A DNA stretch of 7,548 nucleotides from Bacteroidales bacterium UBA1736. GTDB taxonomy: Bacteria; Bacteroidota; Bacteroidia; Bacteroidales; UBA932. Position 1 is the stretch's first letter, and every line of letters begins with the position of its first letter. Under the pieces are notes generated by a model. That model did no database searches and was not told the origin of the DNA. It saw only the letters and a list, made by a program, of their open reading frames with translations. The stretch covers positions 426 to 7,973 of the forward strand of contig DCIC01000080.1 in NCBI GenBank assembly GCA_002315825.1. Reading direction: 5' to 3'. Shown here piece after piece: positions 5,504 through 7,548 of the stretch. Position numbers and translations under genes: made by a program.

Positions 5504-7548
5504 ATGAAAATTAAATTCGGCGTTTACGCGCTGCTGATTGCTGCCGCCACTATGACAGTGTCCGGCTGCTACAAAAAAGAGCTTGCTGATTTTCAGCAGC
5601 AGATTGATGAATTCAAAAAGTATGGTATCGAAACTCTTGATACCAGAGTAAAAACTCTCGAGGGACAGGTTGCCGCCATTGAGGTGACAATTACTGACCT
5701 TGAAGGACTCAGAGAAGAACTTGAAGGCAAGATTGCAGAGGTCAACAAAACTATCGATGCCCTCAAGAAAGACATGAAAGATGGCGATGACGCCCTCAAA
5801 TCCGACATCACCGCCCTGCAGGGAAGCGTTGAAAAACTCGAGCAGCAGAAAGCTCAGATCGAGCAGAAGATAACAGATCTGAGGACCTATGTTGATGAAG
5901 AGCTCAAAAACACCAAGGATTGGGTGAAAGGTACATTTGCAACTATCGATCAGATGAATGCAGTGACAAAGACTATTACTGACATTCAGGCCGCCATCGA
6001 GCAGATTCAGACCATTGCCCAGAAATACGGCAAGGATATAGAAGGACTCAAAGCTGCCGTTGAAAAGCTCGAGAAAGTTGAGGAAAACCTCAAATCTTGG
6101 GTTAACAAGCAGTTGGAGAACTACTATGACATTGCCACAATCGAATCCAAACTCTCTCTCCTGTCAAGCACTCTCACTTCCTCTTTCACCAATGCAGACG
6201 AAGCTCTCAAGAAGGAACTCGAGAAGGAGATTTCAGATTCGTACGACAAGATCACAGAGGAGTACAAGGCCTTTGTAAAACTTGCCATCGAAGTGGGCGG
6301 CGGTGAAATCGGAGAGGAAATCCAGAAACAGCTCAATGCCATCAAGTCTGAAATGACCGAGAAATTCGGTGCTATGAATGAACGCATCAGTGGTCTGGAA
6401 TCAAGTCTTATCCAGCTGAAGAGCCGTGTAAATAACTGTGAAGTGCAGATCAACAACCTCAGCCAGTACATTTCGTACCTTGAGCGCCTGTACAACGAAC
6501 TTGGCGGAGAAATTGAAATACTCAAACAGACTGTCGGAGGCTTTGATTCCCGCATCGAAGCCCTCGAATTGGCTCAGAGTGAACTTGCCCAGACAATCGA
6601 GAATCTCAAAAAAGACCTCGAAGAACAGATTGCCAACAGTCTGAAAGAAGCAAAGAGTTATACTGACGAGCTCAAGACTTGGACAGAGAATTCTTTGAAG
6701 AACTATTACACTTCAACTAAGGTGGATGAACTCCTCGCAGAGATCAAACTGCTTGTCGAAGGACTCGATATTAAGATCAAGAGTCTTGAAGGACTTGAGG
6801 ATACCCTGCACACCTGGGTGCTTGCAAACTGCTACACCAAGACAGAAATAGACAACAAGCTTGCCCAATTGAAACTTGATTATGCGTCTGCAGATGAAGA
6901 GCTCAAGAAAGAGATCAAGCAGCTTTCCGACGATCTGAGCAAAGCTAAGGAAGAAATAACAAGCGCTTATAGTAAAGCCATCGAGGAAGCCATCAATAAA
7001 CTTCACGGTGAAATAACAAAAGAGACAACGACAGCCATTGACCAGCTTATTACAGACAGGATTGCTCCTCTGGAGACCCGCGTCAAAGATATTGAGGACA
7101 AGCTTAAGGATATAGAGGATCGTCTGGGAAATCTCGAGAATTCTATCAAGGGACGCGTTACCTCTATCGTTGCAATTCCTGATTTCTCCAACGGAGCAGT
7201 GAAAGTTCCCTTTGATTACGCTTCGACGATGGGCAGCTTCACCAAGAAGACCGCCGAAATCAAATATCAGGTGTACCCTGCCGGAATGGCCAAGAAAATT
7301 GCTGATGCTTATGCAACAGACAACAATACAGTTAAGATCAAGTATCAGAACACAATTTCTCAGTCTCAGGCCGCAGCGGATCTGAAGGCTGTTGCCGGAT
7401 GTGCCGTTGACCCCTCTGATGCCGATATCCTCGTCGTAACTATCAATGGTTCCGACCTTGCAGACAATTTCTACAAGACTCAGTTCATTTTCAATGAGCA
7501 CCAGGCAGTGAATATGTCCCTGTTTGTTTTCGAAAAACAGACTTCCGC
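5504..7548 (+). CDS. Coiled-coil lipoprotein, paralogue of the protein at 1-2807 (3'-truncated)
   Basis: ATG at 5504 opens a frame that stays open for 681 codons to the window edge. The start is fixed by a good lipoprotein signal (residues 1-21, lipobox TVSGC, Cys22), 23 bases after the preceding stop. Residues about 25-555 are almost entirely charged coiled coil, with five clear R-h-x-x-h-E motifs and three ADEALKKE-like segments. Four degenerate repeats begin at W140, W199, W393 and W438, the last ending YTKTEIDNKL. Two lone cysteines (C312, C443) lie within the coil. From residue 558 the junction module shared with the first gene begins (IPDFSNGAVKVPFDY; NEHQAVNMSL at 7493), so β-sandwich domains probably follow beyond the window. 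The residues after Cys22 (YKKE) do not match the known acidic surface-export signals well, so surface display is inferred from architecture. The likely role is a trimeric stalk or adhesin. Generic database names for coiled-coil proteins would say little about its function. Confidence 0.85.
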   Translation, partial: MKIKFGVYALLIAAATMTVSGCYKKELADFQQQIDEFKKYGIETLDTRVKTLEGQVAAIEVTITDLEGLREELEGKIAEVNKTIDALKKDMKDGDDALKSDITALQGSVEKLEQQKAQIEQKITDLRTYVDEELKNTKDWVKGTFATIDQMNAVTKTITDIQAAIEQIQTIAQKYGKDIEGLKAAVEKLEKVEENLKSWVNKQLENYYDIATIESKLSLLSSTLTSSFTNADEALKKELEKEISDSYDKITEEYKAFVKLAIEVGGGEIGEEIQKQLNAIKSEMTEKFGAMNERISGLESSLIQLKSRVNNCEVQINNLSQYISYLERLYNELGGEIEILKQTVGGFDSRIEALELAQSELAQTIENLKKDLEEQIANSLKEAKSYTDELKTWTENSLKNYYTSTKVDELLAEIKLLVEGLDIKIKSLEGLEDTLHTWVLANCYTKTEIDNKLAQLKLDYASADEELKKEIKQLSDDLSKAKEEITSAYSKAIEEAINKLHGEITKETTTAIDQLITDRIAPLETRVKDIEDKLKDIEDRLGNLENSIKGRVTSIVAIPDFSNGAVKVPFDYASTMGSFTKKTAEIKYQVYPAGMAKKIADAYATDNNTVKIKYQNTISQSQAAADLKAVAGCAVDPSDADILVVTINGSDLADNFYKTQFIFNEHQAVNMSLFVFEKQTS
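5921..6874 (+). repeat. Four dispersed W...YY...(I/V)(D/E)xxL repeats in the coiled coil
   Basis: Four segments share a Trp followed 8-15 residues later by Tyr residues and a heptad restart. They are WVKGTFATIDQMNAV (from 5921), WVNKQLENYYDIATIESKL (from 6098), WTENSLKNYYTSTKVDELL (from 6680) and WVLANCYTKTEIDNKL (from 6815). Units 2 and 3 are most alike and unit 1 is weakest. Three of the four are preceded by a Leu or Thr-Lys in the pattern (L/T)K(S/T/D)W. Each seems to be a local break and restart of the coiled coil. Confidence 0.6.
7079..7548 (+). repeat. Paralogous junction module, copy 2 (cut by window end)
   Basis: This is the counterpart of 936-1370. It starts RVKDIEDKLKDI, has IPDFSNGAVKVPFDY at 7175 and NEHQAVNMSL at 7493, and continues as FVFEKQ to the edge. 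Between the shared RVKDIE and IPDF blocks it has 32 residues where copy 1 has 21, so its coiled coil is 11 residues longer. Confidence 0.8.

Noticed and set aside
7058..7075. RIAPLE as another trimerisation motif
   Set aside because: It fits the R-h-x-x-h-E pattern but contains Pro, which would disturb the helix, so it was not counted.
6713..7501. Antisense open frame (262 codons) opposite the second coiled-coil gene
   Set aside because: The coiled-coil codon bias on the + strand leaves the complement open. The translation has no recognisable family and the + strand protein matches its paralogue.

Overview
The window most likely comes from a Bacteroidales chromosome (Bacteroidota). The reasons are the small outer-membrane barrel of DUF3575 type, the OmpA-like lipoprotein with a Bacteroidetes-style 'ASPEG' motif, the BACON-like β-sandwich domains, and A/T-rich leaders without a clear Shine-Dalgarno sequence before the genes. 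The genus cannot be told from this sequence.

Layout: four genes, all on the + strand, with gaps of only 3, 12 and 23 bases, so this is almost certainly the interior of one operon. (1) Bases 1-2807 hold the 3' part of a large coiled-coil surface protein. Its reading frame is already open at base 3, so its start and any signal peptide lie upstream. After about 990 bases of coiled coil come a conserved junction module, three BACON-like β-sandwich segments and an AT-rich C-terminal domain. (2) Bases 2811-3473 encode a 220-residue outer-membrane β-barrel of DUF3575 type. (3) Bases 3486-5480 encode a 664-residue lipoprotein with an N-terminal β-domain resembling DUF3868, an OmpA-like domain and a helical, TPR-like tail. 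(4) Bases 5504-7548 hold the 5' part (681 codons) of a second coiled-coil lipoprotein, paralogous to the first, cut by the window end inside the conserved junction module.

Working model (inference): the DUF3575 barrel and the OmpA-like lipoprotein are the kind of pair that accompanies fimbrillin genes in Bacteroidales fimbrial loci. Here the visible positions on both sides are taken by long coiled-coil proteins with repeated R-h-x-x-h-E motifs, the published signature of parallel three-stranded coiled coils. The locus may therefore build a trimeric stalk carrying carbohydrate- or mucin-binding type domains, anchored through the outer membrane and peptidoglycan, in place of a conventional pilus. 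No RNA genes, mobile elements, CRISPR arrays, promoters or terminators were recognised, and no gap exceeds 23 bases.
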